From: Raoultibacter timonensis
GTDB taxonomy: Bacteria; Actinomycetota; Coriobacteriia; Coriobacteriales; Eggerthellaceae
Length of the DNA: 49,519 nt
Assembly (NCBI RefSeq): GCF_900240215.1
Contig: NZ_LT964679.1
Coordinates: 2,772,397-2,821,915 of the forward strand
Direction of reading: 5' to 3'
The notes under the pieces were generated by a model, which was given only the letters and a program-made list of their open reading frames with translations, was not told the origin of the DNA and ran no database searches. A program made the position numbers and the translations under genes. This document shows positions 7,655 through 14,820 of the stretch, one piece after another. The stretch's first letter is position 1; every line of letters begins with the position of its first letter.

Positions 7655-8914
7655 TTACGGCTGATCGGCTTCTGCGGCCTCAAGGGTCCTCTGCTTGCGC
7701 AGTACGCCGTTCAACCCAACCGACACGACAACGCCGAACGCGAAGAACGCCGGAGCCATGAGCAAGCCCACCGTAAGGCCGAAACTCGCACCTACAAGAG
7801 CAACCGAGTAGGGCGAAATGATAGAGCCGATCCTCCCGACGTTGAACGTCGTGCCGGATCCGTAAGCCCTTGTACGCTCGGGATAGGCCTCTGCGAAAAG
7901 AATCGAATTGAGGCAGCCGCAGCCGCCTTGGCCAAAGTACAGCAACGGCCCGAGTATAAGCAGGTAGTCGCCGCCCGGCAGCGCTATGTAAGCCAAGAGC
8001 GCCACCGCCGAAAGCGCATACGCTGCAACCATAGCCTTGCCCGAACCGATCTTCGAACCTATAACACCCCAAATGAGGTATCCCGCCAAGCCACCGACGT
8101 AGTTCAGCATCGAGAAGTTCGTCATCTGGCTTACGTCGAAGCCACGATCAGTCATGAGCCAAGACGGAATCCACGTGTTCATCGCCCAACAAGCAGCCAT
8201 GTTGCTGAAGCTGGCTAAAATGGCGAACAGCGTGATCCATTTGTAATTACCCACAAGGATCTCATTGAGCCTGATCTTCTCGACGTTTTTGGACGTTTTC
8301 GCCTGGAAGGCAGGAGCCAGATGCCGATCATCGGGAATGGCGAACTGAGCGACAAGGGCAACCACGAGCGAAAAACCAGCGGTAACGAATATCCACCTGA
8401 AGTCGGCAACAAGCATCAGCTTGCCCATGAGGCTTGCAACGATACCCGCGATCGGGAACGTAGAAAACGTTACGCCCGTGATTTTCGCACGGTGGCCGGG
8501 AGCCCAGTGCTGCCAGATGAGGGCATGGATAGGACCCATGATGCCGCCGATGCCCATTCCTGTGAAAACGCGCAGAGCAAACCACGCCGGAAAACTGGAT
8601 ACGAAGACAACGGCGAGCGATCCGACGCCGATCCAAGCGGTACATACCACAAGGCAAAGCTTGTTGCCTCGGTTCGACGCAAAGCGCCCCAAAAACACGC
8701 TGCCGATAACGGCTCCGAGCATTGTCGCTGACGAGAGCAATCCGCCTTGAGCCGTCGTCATGTTCAGATCGCCGAGAATGCTCTGCATCGTGATTCCCAG
8801 AATGTACATGTCGTAGGAATCGAAGAAGTACGCTGCGGCGCAGCAAGCTACAACCGCCCAACGTGCTTTCGTTCCGGGAGACCCCTTTGCGATGTAAAAC
8901 GCATCGTTTTTCAT
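7655..8914 (-). CDS. MFS transporter, aromatic acid:H+ symporter-like (paralogue 1)
   Basis: A 419-residue, 12-TM MFS protein. MFS signatures visible are GRFASNRGNK in the TM2-TM3 loop (equivalent to GxLaDrxGrR), FFDSYDMYILGITMQ in TM1 (the acidic TM1 motif of the aromatic-acid AAHS group), MGIGGIMGPIHALIWQHWAPGHRAK around TM4-5, and the family's ...AYPERTRAYGSGTTFNVGRIGSIISP in TM10-11. The start at 8914 has GGGAGGG upstream; the open frame runs further but with no homology-like sequence. It is close in sequence to the next gene upstream (9056-10309), sharing the PSWLM, RAYG.GT.FNVGR.GSIISPY and IFAI segments, which indicates tandem duplication. It probably imports an organic or aromatic acid used by the nearby molybdenum enzyme. 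Confidence 0.9.
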   Translation of the reverse strand: MKNDAFYIAKGSPGTKARWAVVACCAAAYFFDSYDMYILGITMQSILGDLNMTTAQGGLLSSATMLGAVIGSVFLGRFASNRGNKLCLVVCTAWIGVGSLAVVFVSSFPAWFALRVFTGMGIGGIMGPIHALIWQHWAPGHRAKITGVTFSTFPIAGIVASLMGKLMLVADFRWIFVTAGFSLVVALVAQFAIPDDRHLAPAFQAKTSKNVEKIRLNEILVGNYKWITLFAILASFSNMAACWAMNTWIPSWLMTDRGFDVSQMTNFSMLNYVGGLAGYLIWGVIGSKIGSGKAMVAAYALSAVALLAYIALPGGDYLLILGPLLYFGQGGCGCLNSILFAEAYPERTRAYGSGTTFNVGRIGSIISPYSVALVGASFGLTVGLLMAPAFFAFGVVVSVGLNGVLRKQRTLEAAEADQP

Positions 8915-8941
8915 GCTACCCTCCCATTTCCTATTTTGGGA

Positions 8942-8968
8942 GTGCGGACGGGATCGAGCCCGTCGCAC
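8942..8968 (-). repeat. leader hairpin upstream of MFS paralogue 1
   Basis: An inverted repeat, GTGCG(g)ACGGG (42-52 of the row) with CCCGTCGCAC, lies between the terminator of the upstream MFS gene and the ribosome-binding site of this one. It has a single bulged base and no T-tract, so it is more likely an mRNA-stability or regulatory structure than a terminator. Confidence 0.4.
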
Positions 8969-8992
8969 ATTTGTCGATCCATACCGGCAAAA

Positions 8993-9042
8993 GTCGGCGG
9001 CGCGCTACGGTACCCATTGCCCGCTCCCGCGCTGCCGCCGAC
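8993..9042 (-). terminator. terminator after MFS paralogue 2
   Basis: On the minus strand a long stem (GTCGGCGGCaGCGC pairing with GCGCgCCGCCGAC) is followed directly by TTTTGCC, 14 bp past the stop codon of the MFS gene at 9056. It would separate the two transporter genes transcriptionally, at least in part. Confidence 0.7.
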
Positions 9043-9055
9043 TAAAACGGCAAGC

Positions 9056-10309
9056 TTATTTCTCGACGCTTTCAGCAGCTTCGAAGCTCTCCTGAGAATC
9101 GAGGCTCTCCTGCTTCTTCACGAAGCGGTTGAGACCGAAGCCGAACAGGCCGCCCACCGCGTAGAACACCGGAACGGTAGCCAAACCGGCAGTGAGTCCG
9201 AGAGCAGTGCCGATGATGGCGGTGGTATAAGGCGAGATGATAGAGCCAACACGACCAACGTTGAAGCAGGTACCAGCACCATACGCCCTGATAAGACGAG
9301 GGAATGCAGCAGCGAAGGTGATGGAGCACATAACATTAACAGCCTGGCAGAAGTACACGACAGGACCCCAGTAGAATAGCAGATCGGTGCCAGGCATGAT
9401 AATGTAGACGACCATAGCTGCCGCAGTTGCGAAGTAGCCTACGATAAGCGACTTGGGGTTGGTGATTTTCTTTCCCAGCCAAGACCAGAAGAAGTACCCC
9501 ACAAAACCACCGAGGTAGTTGACCATGGAGAAGTTAGCCATGATATCTGTGGTCAGACCGCGCTCGTTCATGAGCCAAGAGGGCAGCCAGGTGCCGAGCG
9601 CCCAAACGCCCGCCATGTTCATGAAACTCACAATGATGGCGAAAATGGTAACGAACTTGAGGTTTCCCTCGAAGATGGAGCCGAAGCCGACGCTTTCGCC
9701 CTTCTTTGCCTGAGCGGCAACCTGTTCGGCGCTGAGCTTGTCGCTCGGAACGAGAAGCACGAGCAACGCAGGAATGATGACAAGACCGCAAACAAGCCAA
9801 ACCATCGTATAGTCAGCCGCGAACATCTTAGTGACAAACGACGCCGAGAGGCCTGCGATCGGGAAGCTCGAGAGGATGAACGCCGTAGCGGTATTCTGAT
9901 GCTTACCCACCCAATGGTCAGCGGCGATCGTGACCACCGGGCCAAGCTGCGCGCCGTATGCCAGGCCGTTGATGAACCTGATGACGAGCCATGCATTGTA
10001 GTCGGCAATCTGCGAGCATGCGATGCAGCAAAGGCCGATGACCACGCCGGAAGCGATGATCACGTTGCGGCTTCCCCACGTAGAAGCAAGACGACCTGCG
10101 AGAACGCAGCCGATCACTGCGCCGAACATTAGAATAGATGAGAGCATACCGCCAGCTGCCGCATCGATACCCATAACCTCGCGCACGGGAACCATCGTAA
10201 GCCCCATGGCGAACGAAGAGTAATTGCCGAACAGATAGAGCAAGAAGCATGTCACGAGAACGAGCCAGCGCCACTTGCTCGGCGAAGCTGTTGTTTCATT
10301 TGAGGCCAT
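9056..10309 (-). CDS. MFS transporter, aromatic acid:H+ symporter-like (paralogue 2)
   Basis: A 417-residue, 12-TM MFS transporter with GRLASTWGSRN in the TM2-TM3 loop, NGLAYGAQLGPVVTIAADHWVGKHQNTA around TM4-5, and the same late-helix signature (RAYGAGTCFNVGRVGSIISPYTT) as its neighbour. TM1 carries YLFGNYSSFAMGLTM in place of the FFDSYDMY of paralogue 1, so the TM1 acidic residue is absent and substrate or coupling may differ. The ATG is preceded by GAAGGAAGGG. It is the first transporter downstream of the Mo enzyme, zinc-ribbon and ferredoxin genes on the same strand, so a role in uptake of that enzyme's substrate or export of its product is the best inference. Confidence 0.9.
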   Translation of the reverse strand: MASNETTASPSKWRWLVLVTCFLLYLFGNYSSFAMGLTMVPVREVMGIDAAAGGMLSSILMFGAVIGCVLAGRLASTWGSRNVIIASGVVIGLCCIACSQIADYNAWLVIRFINGLAYGAQLGPVVTIAADHWVGKHQNTATAFILSSFPIAGLSASFVTKMFAADYTMVWLVCGLVIIPALLVLLVPSDKLSAEQVAAQAKKGESVGFGSIFEGNLKFVTIFAIIVSFMNMAGVWALGTWLPSWLMNERGLTTDIMANFSMVNYLGGFVGYFFWSWLGKKITNPKSLIVGYFATAAAMVVYIIMPGTDLLFYWGPVVYFCQAVNVMCSITFAAAFPRLIRAYGAGTCFNVGRVGSIISPYTTAIIGTALGLTAGLATVPVFYAVGGLFGFGLNRFVKKQESLDSQESFEAAESVEK

Positions 10310-10341
10310 TTCTAAACCCTTCCTTCATTGTTTGTATTTCA

Positions 10342-10407
10342 TGGCATGCGGGCAACGCACTGCGTGAGGGAGCATTCCCCTGCCCCTATCGCCTTGCCCG
10401 CATGGCA
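10342..10407 (-). repeat. long-range inverted repeat between ferredoxin and MFS genes
   Basis: TGGCATGCGGGCAA (10342-10355) pairs with TTGCCCGCATGGCA (10394-10407) at 13 of 14 positions, with a 38-nt G/C-rich loop. There is no T-tract on the minus strand, so it may be an mRNA-processing or attenuation structure that tunes transporter expression relative to the upstream enzyme genes. Confidence 0.45.
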
Positions 10408-10466
10408 ATGCCAAATCCATGACGCAAAAGACCGGTTTGCCCGTGCGAAGACCCGAGCGGCAGCCG

Positions 10467-10790
10467 TCAACCCCTTACTCGAGGAAACGTCGTTTTGGGC
10501 AAAGGCGGCACCGGAATGGAAACCCTTTCGGGTTGAGCCGGATAGATGCGCATTCCCCCCAGTACAACCTCTCGGCAAGCGCGGACCCTCGTAGGCGAAG
10601 CTTCGCCGCTGCGCCACACTTTCGTAGTGCACGAGCAGCAATGACCCATACCCCCACAGGGAGTCTTCGCAGGATAGCCAAGAGACTCCAGTGCCTGCGC
10701 AACCGTAATCCCCGCATCCACCTCCCACTCGACGACAGTATCGTCCGAGCAGACGAGTACCGCTACTTTACCGAGTTCCGCTCGAGACAC
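10467..10790 (-). CDS. [2Fe-2S] ferredoxin
   Basis: The 107-residue protein has a plant-type [2Fe-2S] ferredoxin fold. A beta-grasp start (VAVLVCSDDTVVEWEVDAGITVAQALESLGY) leads into the cluster loop CGGMGHCCSC (Cys-x5-Cys-x2-Cys) and a fourth Cys in VRACREVV. The C-terminal ~35 residues are Pro/Arg-rich and probably disordered. The start is GTG with a weak GGGGGA upstream, so the exact start is less certain. It lies 14 bp after the zinc-ribbon gene and follows the Mo enzyme subunits on the same strand, so it probably delivers electrons to that enzyme in the cytoplasm. Confidence 0.85.
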   Translation of the reverse strand: MSRAELGKVAVLVCSDDTVVEWEVDAGITVAQALESLGYPAKTPCGGMGHCCSCTTKVWRSGEASPTRVRACREVVLGGMRIYPAQPERVSIPVPPLPKTTFPRVRG

Positions 10791-10804
10791 GCGATCCCCC
10801 GGAC

Positions 10805-10993
10805 CTACCGGGCCTTAGGGGGTGCAGGCGGGGGCGGGACAAGCCCGCCCGGCTTCGGAACGAGGTTCCCACCCTCAACATCGGCCTTGGTAAGACCGCA
10901 TTTCGGGCAAACCTCGCCGTCCTTCGCTTCGATGGGATGCCCGCAGCGAGGACACTTGATTTCAGCTGATGCCATTGCAGGTCTAAAACACAT
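10805..10993 (-). CDS. small zinc-ribbon protein
   Basis: A 62-residue protein with two CPxCG knuckles (IKCPRCGHPIEAK and EVCPKCGLTK) about 13 residues apart, followed by a Gly/Pro-rich tail (PKPGGLVPPPPAPPKAR). The knuckle spacing fits a zinc ribbon better than rubredoxin, whose knuckles are ~30 residues apart. ATG 10993 has AGAGAG upstream; ATG 10975 is the alternative and lacks a clear ribosome-binding site. It is sandwiched between the Fe-S subunit gene and the [2Fe-2S] ferredoxin gene of the Mo cluster. It could be an assembly factor or a protein-interaction adapter. Its function is not known to me. Confidence 0.75.
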   Translation of the reverse strand: MCFRPAMASAEIKCPRCGHPIEAKDGEVCPKCGLTKADVEGGNLVPKPGGLVPPPPAPPKAR

Positions 10994-11094
10994 ATTCGAA
11001 CTCTCTTTCTTTCATTGCTTCGGTTTTCATCAACGAGGATGCCCGCCCGCTTTGGCGACGGGCACCCTTGATTGGAATCGCATCGCTTGCAGGC

Positions 11095-11910
11095 TTAAGC
11101 TTTGCTCATCGGAAAGCTCCCGAGATTCAGGCACTCATCGGCATCAAACTTTTTGACGACGGCTTCGTAGCCCTTGCACTCAATACGCAGCTCATGGCTG
11201 CCAACCACCTGACCGTCAAACCAGAAATCACCGTAGATGTCGGTAACCTGTTCGAAAACCGCTCCGTCGCTCTCGCGAACGAGCGTGACCTTGGCGTTTT
11301 CCAGACACTCGTCCAAATCGGGATCGTAAGCATCTCCCGCATAGAAAAGCTTGGGGCGGTTGAGGTAGTACACGTGCGGCTTGGTACCCAGTTCGGGCTT
11401 CATAACCTCGACGTTTTCTCCCTCGAGTTCCTCGGCGAACTCCTCGTATTCGCCGAAACGCAGGGCACCCGTCGTGCACACGTCGACGCAATGAGGTTTT
11501 TCGCCCGCATCGAGAAGATGGGCGCAACCCGTGCATTTCTGCGCAACCTCAAGCTCCTCGTTCCAGAACACCACACCGTAGGGGCATGCATCCACGATGG
11601 CCTTCTGACCCTTCGCAGCAACCGGATCGATGATCACGAGACCATCCTCGCGACGATACACTGCTCCGTTTTCGCCGGCCGCCATACACGGGGCATTCTC
11701 GCAGTGGTTGCAACGCGTCACGTGATAGTCGACGCGCACTTTCGGGGTCTGGCCGACCGTCTTCTCATCGACCTTTACCCAGAATTGACCCGTAAGCGGC
11801 TGCGGAAGCGAGATGGGGCTCCAATCGTTGCCGCAATGCTCGTCTTTGCAGGCGATCTGGCAGTTATGGCAACCGTTGCATTTCTGTTCGTCGATGACGA
11901 ATACCTTCAT
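11095..11910 (-). CDS. iron-sulfur subunit of transhydroxylase/catechol-dehydroxylase-type molybdoenzyme
   Basis: This 271-residue ferredoxin-type subunit has twelve ligand-type Cys: C11-x2-C14-x2-C17-x3-C21, C67-x2-C70-x4-C75, C109 (in DACPYG), C126-x2-C129, C141 and C145. That is enough for three [4Fe-4S] clusters, not the four of DmsB, and matches the small subunit of pyrogallol-phloroglucinol transhydroxylase. Residues ~195-271 (ENAKVTLVRESDG... DIYGDFWFDGQVVGSHELRIECKGYE) form a Cna-B/transthyretin-like beta-sandwich, another hallmark of that subunit. There is no signal peptide, so it is cytoplasmic. It is translationally coupled to the catalytic subunit (TAATG overlap at 11908-11912). 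It transfers electrons to the molybdenum subunit from a donor, possibly the downstream ferredoxin. Confidence 0.92.
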   Translation of the reverse strand: MKVFVIDEQKCNGCHNCQIACKDEHCGNDWSPISLPQPLTGQFWVKVDEKTVGQTPKVRVDYHVTRCNHCENAPCMAAGENGAVYRREDGLVIIDPVAAKGQKAIVDACPYGVVFWNEELEVAQKCTGCAHLLDAGEKPHCVDVCTTGALRFGEYEEFAEELEGENVEVMKPELGTKPHVYYLNRPKLFYAGDAYDPDLDECLENAKVTLVRESDGAVFEQVTDIYGDFWFDGQVVGSHELRIECKGYEAVVKKFDADECLNLGSFPMSKA

Positions 11911-14525
11911 TACTCTTCATCTCCTTCGATGACCCAATCGCTGATAACCATGCCCGTTGCAGCGTCGAACTTGCGCTCGAAGGCCTCGGGGTAACGAGCG
12001 CGTAGCTCATCCATGTTTGCCTTCTTCAGACCGACCAAGAAGCCATTGGTAACTTCGCCAGCGCAGTGCTTGGAGGTCACGTTTGTCGGGCAGATGATGT
12101 TGTTCGCGCCGCCACGGTCGGCAACGCCGAACTCCAACGGATCGAGGCGAGCGCCATGATCCTGGTTGACCGCGCCCCTCATGATGCGCTCGGTAACGTA
12201 CGCACCGCCGAGCACCATGCCGCGTTCGTTGTGGATCTCGACGATATCGCCGTCTTCGATACCCAGCTCGACAGCGTCGGCAGAGTTGATCCATACGGGT
12301 TCGTAAGGATAGCCGTCGTCGCCATGAACCTTGCTGGTTTCGATCTCCTGGAACCACGGAACGTCGTCCATGTTCGCATGCACGCGCCAGCGCGGATGGT
12401 TGGACATCATGACATAGGGGTAATCCTTCGCACGCGGGGAGAAGCGGCTTTCCTGATGCGACTCACCGTCGCCCATGTAGCGCGGATAGGGCAGGCGCTC
12501 TTCGTCGTCGGGGAAGTTATACGCCAACGACGGGGAGTAGATCTCGAGCAAACCCGACGGGGTGTCAAGCGGATTGTTCTGCGGATCGCGCCAGAAGGCA
12601 TGCAAGCCGGGCTCGTCTTCTTCCCAATCCTCGGCAGTCGGGATGACGTAGTACTCGTTCTTGCGGAAGTCCTCGTAGCTCACGTTGTCGGCACAGCGAG
12701 ATTTCTCCCAGCCGCGATAGATAAGGTCCTCGTAGGTAAGTCCTTCAGACAGTTCATCGTAAACGCCGAGCTTCTTGGCAACCTCGAGCACGCATTCCCA
12801 GTCGCTCTTCGACTCGCCGATCGGCTCGATGGCCGGGGCTTCATAGAAGATGTGGTTGTAGAAGCCGTTCAGCAGGTCGTCGGCGAAGTCCTCTTCCTCG
12901 AACTTGGTATTGACGGGCAGAAGGATGTCGGCGAACAGGCAGTCGTTCTCGAACCAAGGATGCTGGGCCAGGATGAACTCTATCTTGGACGAGCGGGCAG
13001 CCTCGATCATCTCGTTGCCGCCGTTCCAGCACGTGGTCCAGCAGGGTGTGTCGGTCCAGATCATGTGGATGGGAGAAGCGCCCGGCACAGGGTACTGGTA
13101 CTCGTCGAACTGGTCTGAGGCGGGCAGCGAACAATGCGTGAAGCTGTGCCATTTCAGCGGATTCTCTTCAGACCAATCGCCGAGGATCGCCTTCGGAATA
13201 AGGGTTTTCGGGATGAAGGACTCGGGGATGAAGGCTTGATCGATACCGTGATAGCAGCCCTCGATGCTCGGAATAATCGAAGAACGCGGACCCGCATTGG
13301 TCGATTGCATGCCGAACAGCTGCCATTGGAAGTAGATGAACTGACCGGAACCGGGCTTGCCGAGACCCTGCATAGCCAAAAGCACAACCTCGAGACGGGC
13401 AGGCTCGTGCGAGTACGCAGAGCGGATGTAGCCGCCGCCGTTGCAGTGCGAGATTACCGTCACATGTGCGGCCCAATCGCGAGCAAACGCCTTGATGATA
13501 CGGGCGGGCACACCGCAGATCTCTTCTGCCCATTTCGGGGTCTTGATCACATCGTCGATGCCGCCCATAACATAGGACTCGAACCACTCGAACCCGATCG
13601 AGTGCGTGTCGATATACTCGCGATCGTAGAGACCCTCGGTAATCCACGTGTAGGCGATAGCGCACTGAAGAGCGGAGTCGGTGTTGGGGAGAACGGGAAT
13701 CCACTTGCCCGGATGCGCTGCCGCAGTGTAGTTGAAATCAGGCGATACGAATACGTTTTTAATGCCGAGTTTATCGAAATGGTAAGCGATGTGGCTTGCC
13801 GTCTGACCGCCCCAGCCCCAGCACATGGCCTCGGGATCGGAACCCCAGTACAGCATCATTTCGGAATGCTCGCAGATATCCTTGAGCATATTCACCTGGC
13901 GCTGCTGGCCCACAGGGAACTGGGCCCAAACATGTTTCGCACCCCAAACCCAGCCTTCCCAACTGTCGGGGGTGCGGATCTGCTGAGTGTAGTTGCCCAG
14001 CAACTGCAGCAGGTGCGTTTGGCAGCCGTGCGGACCGTGTATGCTCTTCGTCTCGCCATGGCCATCGCATTGCGCAAGGATAGCAGTCAGGCCGTATTGC
14101 GATTCCATGCGCCTGATCTCGTTTGCGATGATAGTCGTGGCCTCGTCCCAGCTGATGCGCACGAACTTTGAAATACCGCGGTTCTCGGCGTTGATCTTTT
14201 CGGGGTCTCCGCCGGGTTCCCAGTCGACGCGCTTCAACGGAAACGGAATGCGGTTGGGCGAATAGGCGCGCAGCTTGTATGCCAGCTCGAACGGGCACAG
14301 AAGCGATTCTTCCTTCGCGACCAGCGTATGGCCGCGAGCCTCGATTTTCCAGGGATTCTTTTCCATGGGATCGTAGGCATTCTTATAGTTGTAGTGGAAC
14401 GGGCGCGTACGTACGATCTTTCCGTCGAGAACGTCGACTTCGCAGGAATTCGACCCCTGGCCGAAGCTGTCGAAGCCAAGACCCTTGAGGACCGTTTTGT
14501 CCTTGATCTTGATGGGCTCGCTCAT
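11910..14525 (-). CDS. molybdopterin catalytic subunit, pyrogallol transhydroxylase/catechol dehydroxylase family
   Basis: An 871-residue DMSO-reductase-superfamily protein. The N-terminus lacks the Cys-x2-3-Cys-x3-Cys motif of most family members (only C28 and C77 are near), so there is no FS0 cluster, as in transhydroxylase AthL (~874 aa). A D187-S188-W189 motif (TPDSWEGWVWG) matches the Asp-Ser(Mo ligand)-Trp of Pelobacter acidigallici transhydroxylase as I recall it, and H156 (CDGHGETKSIHG) is the likely counterpart of its active-site His. MGD-binding stretches include LYWGSDPEAM, a PWFENDCLFADILLPV segment, and the C-terminal NDHGARLDP-like and PTNVTSKHCAG regions. There is no Tat signal, so it is cytoplasmic. 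It probably removes or transposes an aromatic hydroxyl of a catechol or pyrogallol-type compound; the substrate is unknown. The ribosome-binding site is GAGGAG. Confidence 0.92.
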   Translation of the reverse strand: MSEPIKIKDKTVLKGLGFDSFGQGSNSCEVDVLDGKIVRTRPFHYNYKNAYDPMEKNPWKIEARGHTLVAKEESLLCPFELAYKLRAYSPNRIPFPLKRVDWEPGGDPEKINAENRGISKFVRISWDEATTIIANEIRRMESQYGLTAILAQCDGHGETKSIHGPHGCQTHLLQLLGNYTQQIRTPDSWEGWVWGAKHVWAQFPVGQQRQVNMLKDICEHSEMMLYWGSDPEAMCWGWGGQTASHIAYHFDKLGIKNVFVSPDFNYTAAAHPGKWIPVLPNTDSALQCAIAYTWITEGLYDREYIDTHSIGFEWFESYVMGGIDDVIKTPKWAEEICGVPARIIKAFARDWAAHVTVISHCNGGGYIRSAYSHEPARLEVVLLAMQGLGKPGSGQFIYFQWQLFGMQSTNAGPRSSIIPSIEGCYHGIDQAFIPESFIPKTLIPKAILGDWSEENPLKWHSFTHCSLPASDQFDEYQYPVPGASPIHMIWTDTPCWTTCWNGGNEMIEAARSSKIEFILAQHPWFENDCLFADILLPVNTKFEEEDFADDLLNGFYNHIFYEAPAIEPIGESKSDWECVLEVAKKLGVYDELSEGLTYEDLIYRGWEKSRCADNVSYEDFRKNEYYVIPTAEDWEEDEPGLHAFWRDPQNNPLDTPSGLLEIYSPSLAYNFPDDEERLPYPRYMGDGESHQESRFSPRAKDYPYVMMSNHPRWRVHANMDDVPWFQEIETSKVHGDDGYPYEPVWINSADAVELGIEDGDIVEIHNERGMVLGGAYVTERIMRGAVNQDHGARLDPLEFGVADRGGANNIICPTNVTSKHCAGEVTNGFLVGLKKANMDELRARYPEAFERKFDAATGMVISDWVIEGDEE

Positions 14526-14559
14526 GCAGATTCTCCTCTCTCCTTGTCCTATGGCTCGC

Positions 14560-14600
14560 TTATAGATTCGGCGGGATTTCGCCCGTTCGAATCAGCTGTC
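14560..14600 (-). repeat. leader hairpin of the molybdoenzyme mRNA
   Basis: GATTCGgCGGG (14565-14575) pairs with CCCGttCGAATC (14582-14593) over a short A/T loop, inside the ~120-nt 5' leader between the inferred transcription start and the ATG of the Mo subunit. There is no T-tract. It could stabilise the transcript; function is inferred only. Confidence 0.35.
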
Positions 14601-14652
14601 CAGTAGCGGATTTTGATTATAGGAGGTTAGAATCTGCAACATTTGTTCTATG

Positions 14653-14681
14653 TTTTATCGACCATTAACGAGGGAAAACAA
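14653..14681 (-). promoter_or_regulatory. candidate sigma-70 promoter of the molybdoenzyme operon
   Basis: On the minus strand TTGTTT (14676-14681) and ATAAAA (14653-14658) are 17 bp apart, a moderate match to the housekeeping consensus. The weak -10 fits an activator-dependent promoter. The two operator-like repeats sit about 50 and 86 bp upstream of the inferred start at ~14646. There is no -24/-12 GG-N10-GC sigma-54 promoter in the intergenic region. Confidence 0.45.
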
Positions 14682-14682
14682 A

Positions 14683-14741
14683 AAATGTGTCCCATAATAA
14701 GACACATTTCGACGTTATCTATATGTCCCATTTTGATACAT
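14683..14741. promoter_or_regulatory. paired operator-like inverted repeats upstream of the molybdoenzyme operon
   Basis: Site 1 is a perfect 9-bp inverted repeat: AAATGTGTC (14683-14691) and GACACATTT (14701-14709). Site 2 is ATGTCCCATTTTGATACAT (14723-14741), a TGTCCCA-N3-TGATACA dyad. Both contain TGTCCCAT (beginning 14688 and 14724), so they are direct repeats 36 bp apart, each an imperfect palindrome. They lie between the regulator gene and the enzyme operon and are the natural candidate binding sites for the AcoR-like Fis-type regulator encoded next door. Confidence 0.55.
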
Positions 14742-14820
14742 GTTCGATTGTGGGAAACCGAACCAAAATGACCGGTCGACGCTGAAATTGAATTACATAG
14801 TTGCTCCATCGAATGTACAT

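Noticed and set aside
10805-10993. Rubredoxin identity for the small double-CPxCG protein
   Set aside because: The Cys pairs are only ~13 residues apart, whereas rubredoxins have about 30 between them and aromatic core residues that are missing here.
14526-14820. Sigma-54 promoter upstream of the molybdoenzyme
   Set aside because: No TGGCAC-N5-TTGC-like -24/-12 element is visible on either strand, and the regulator lacks GAFTGA.
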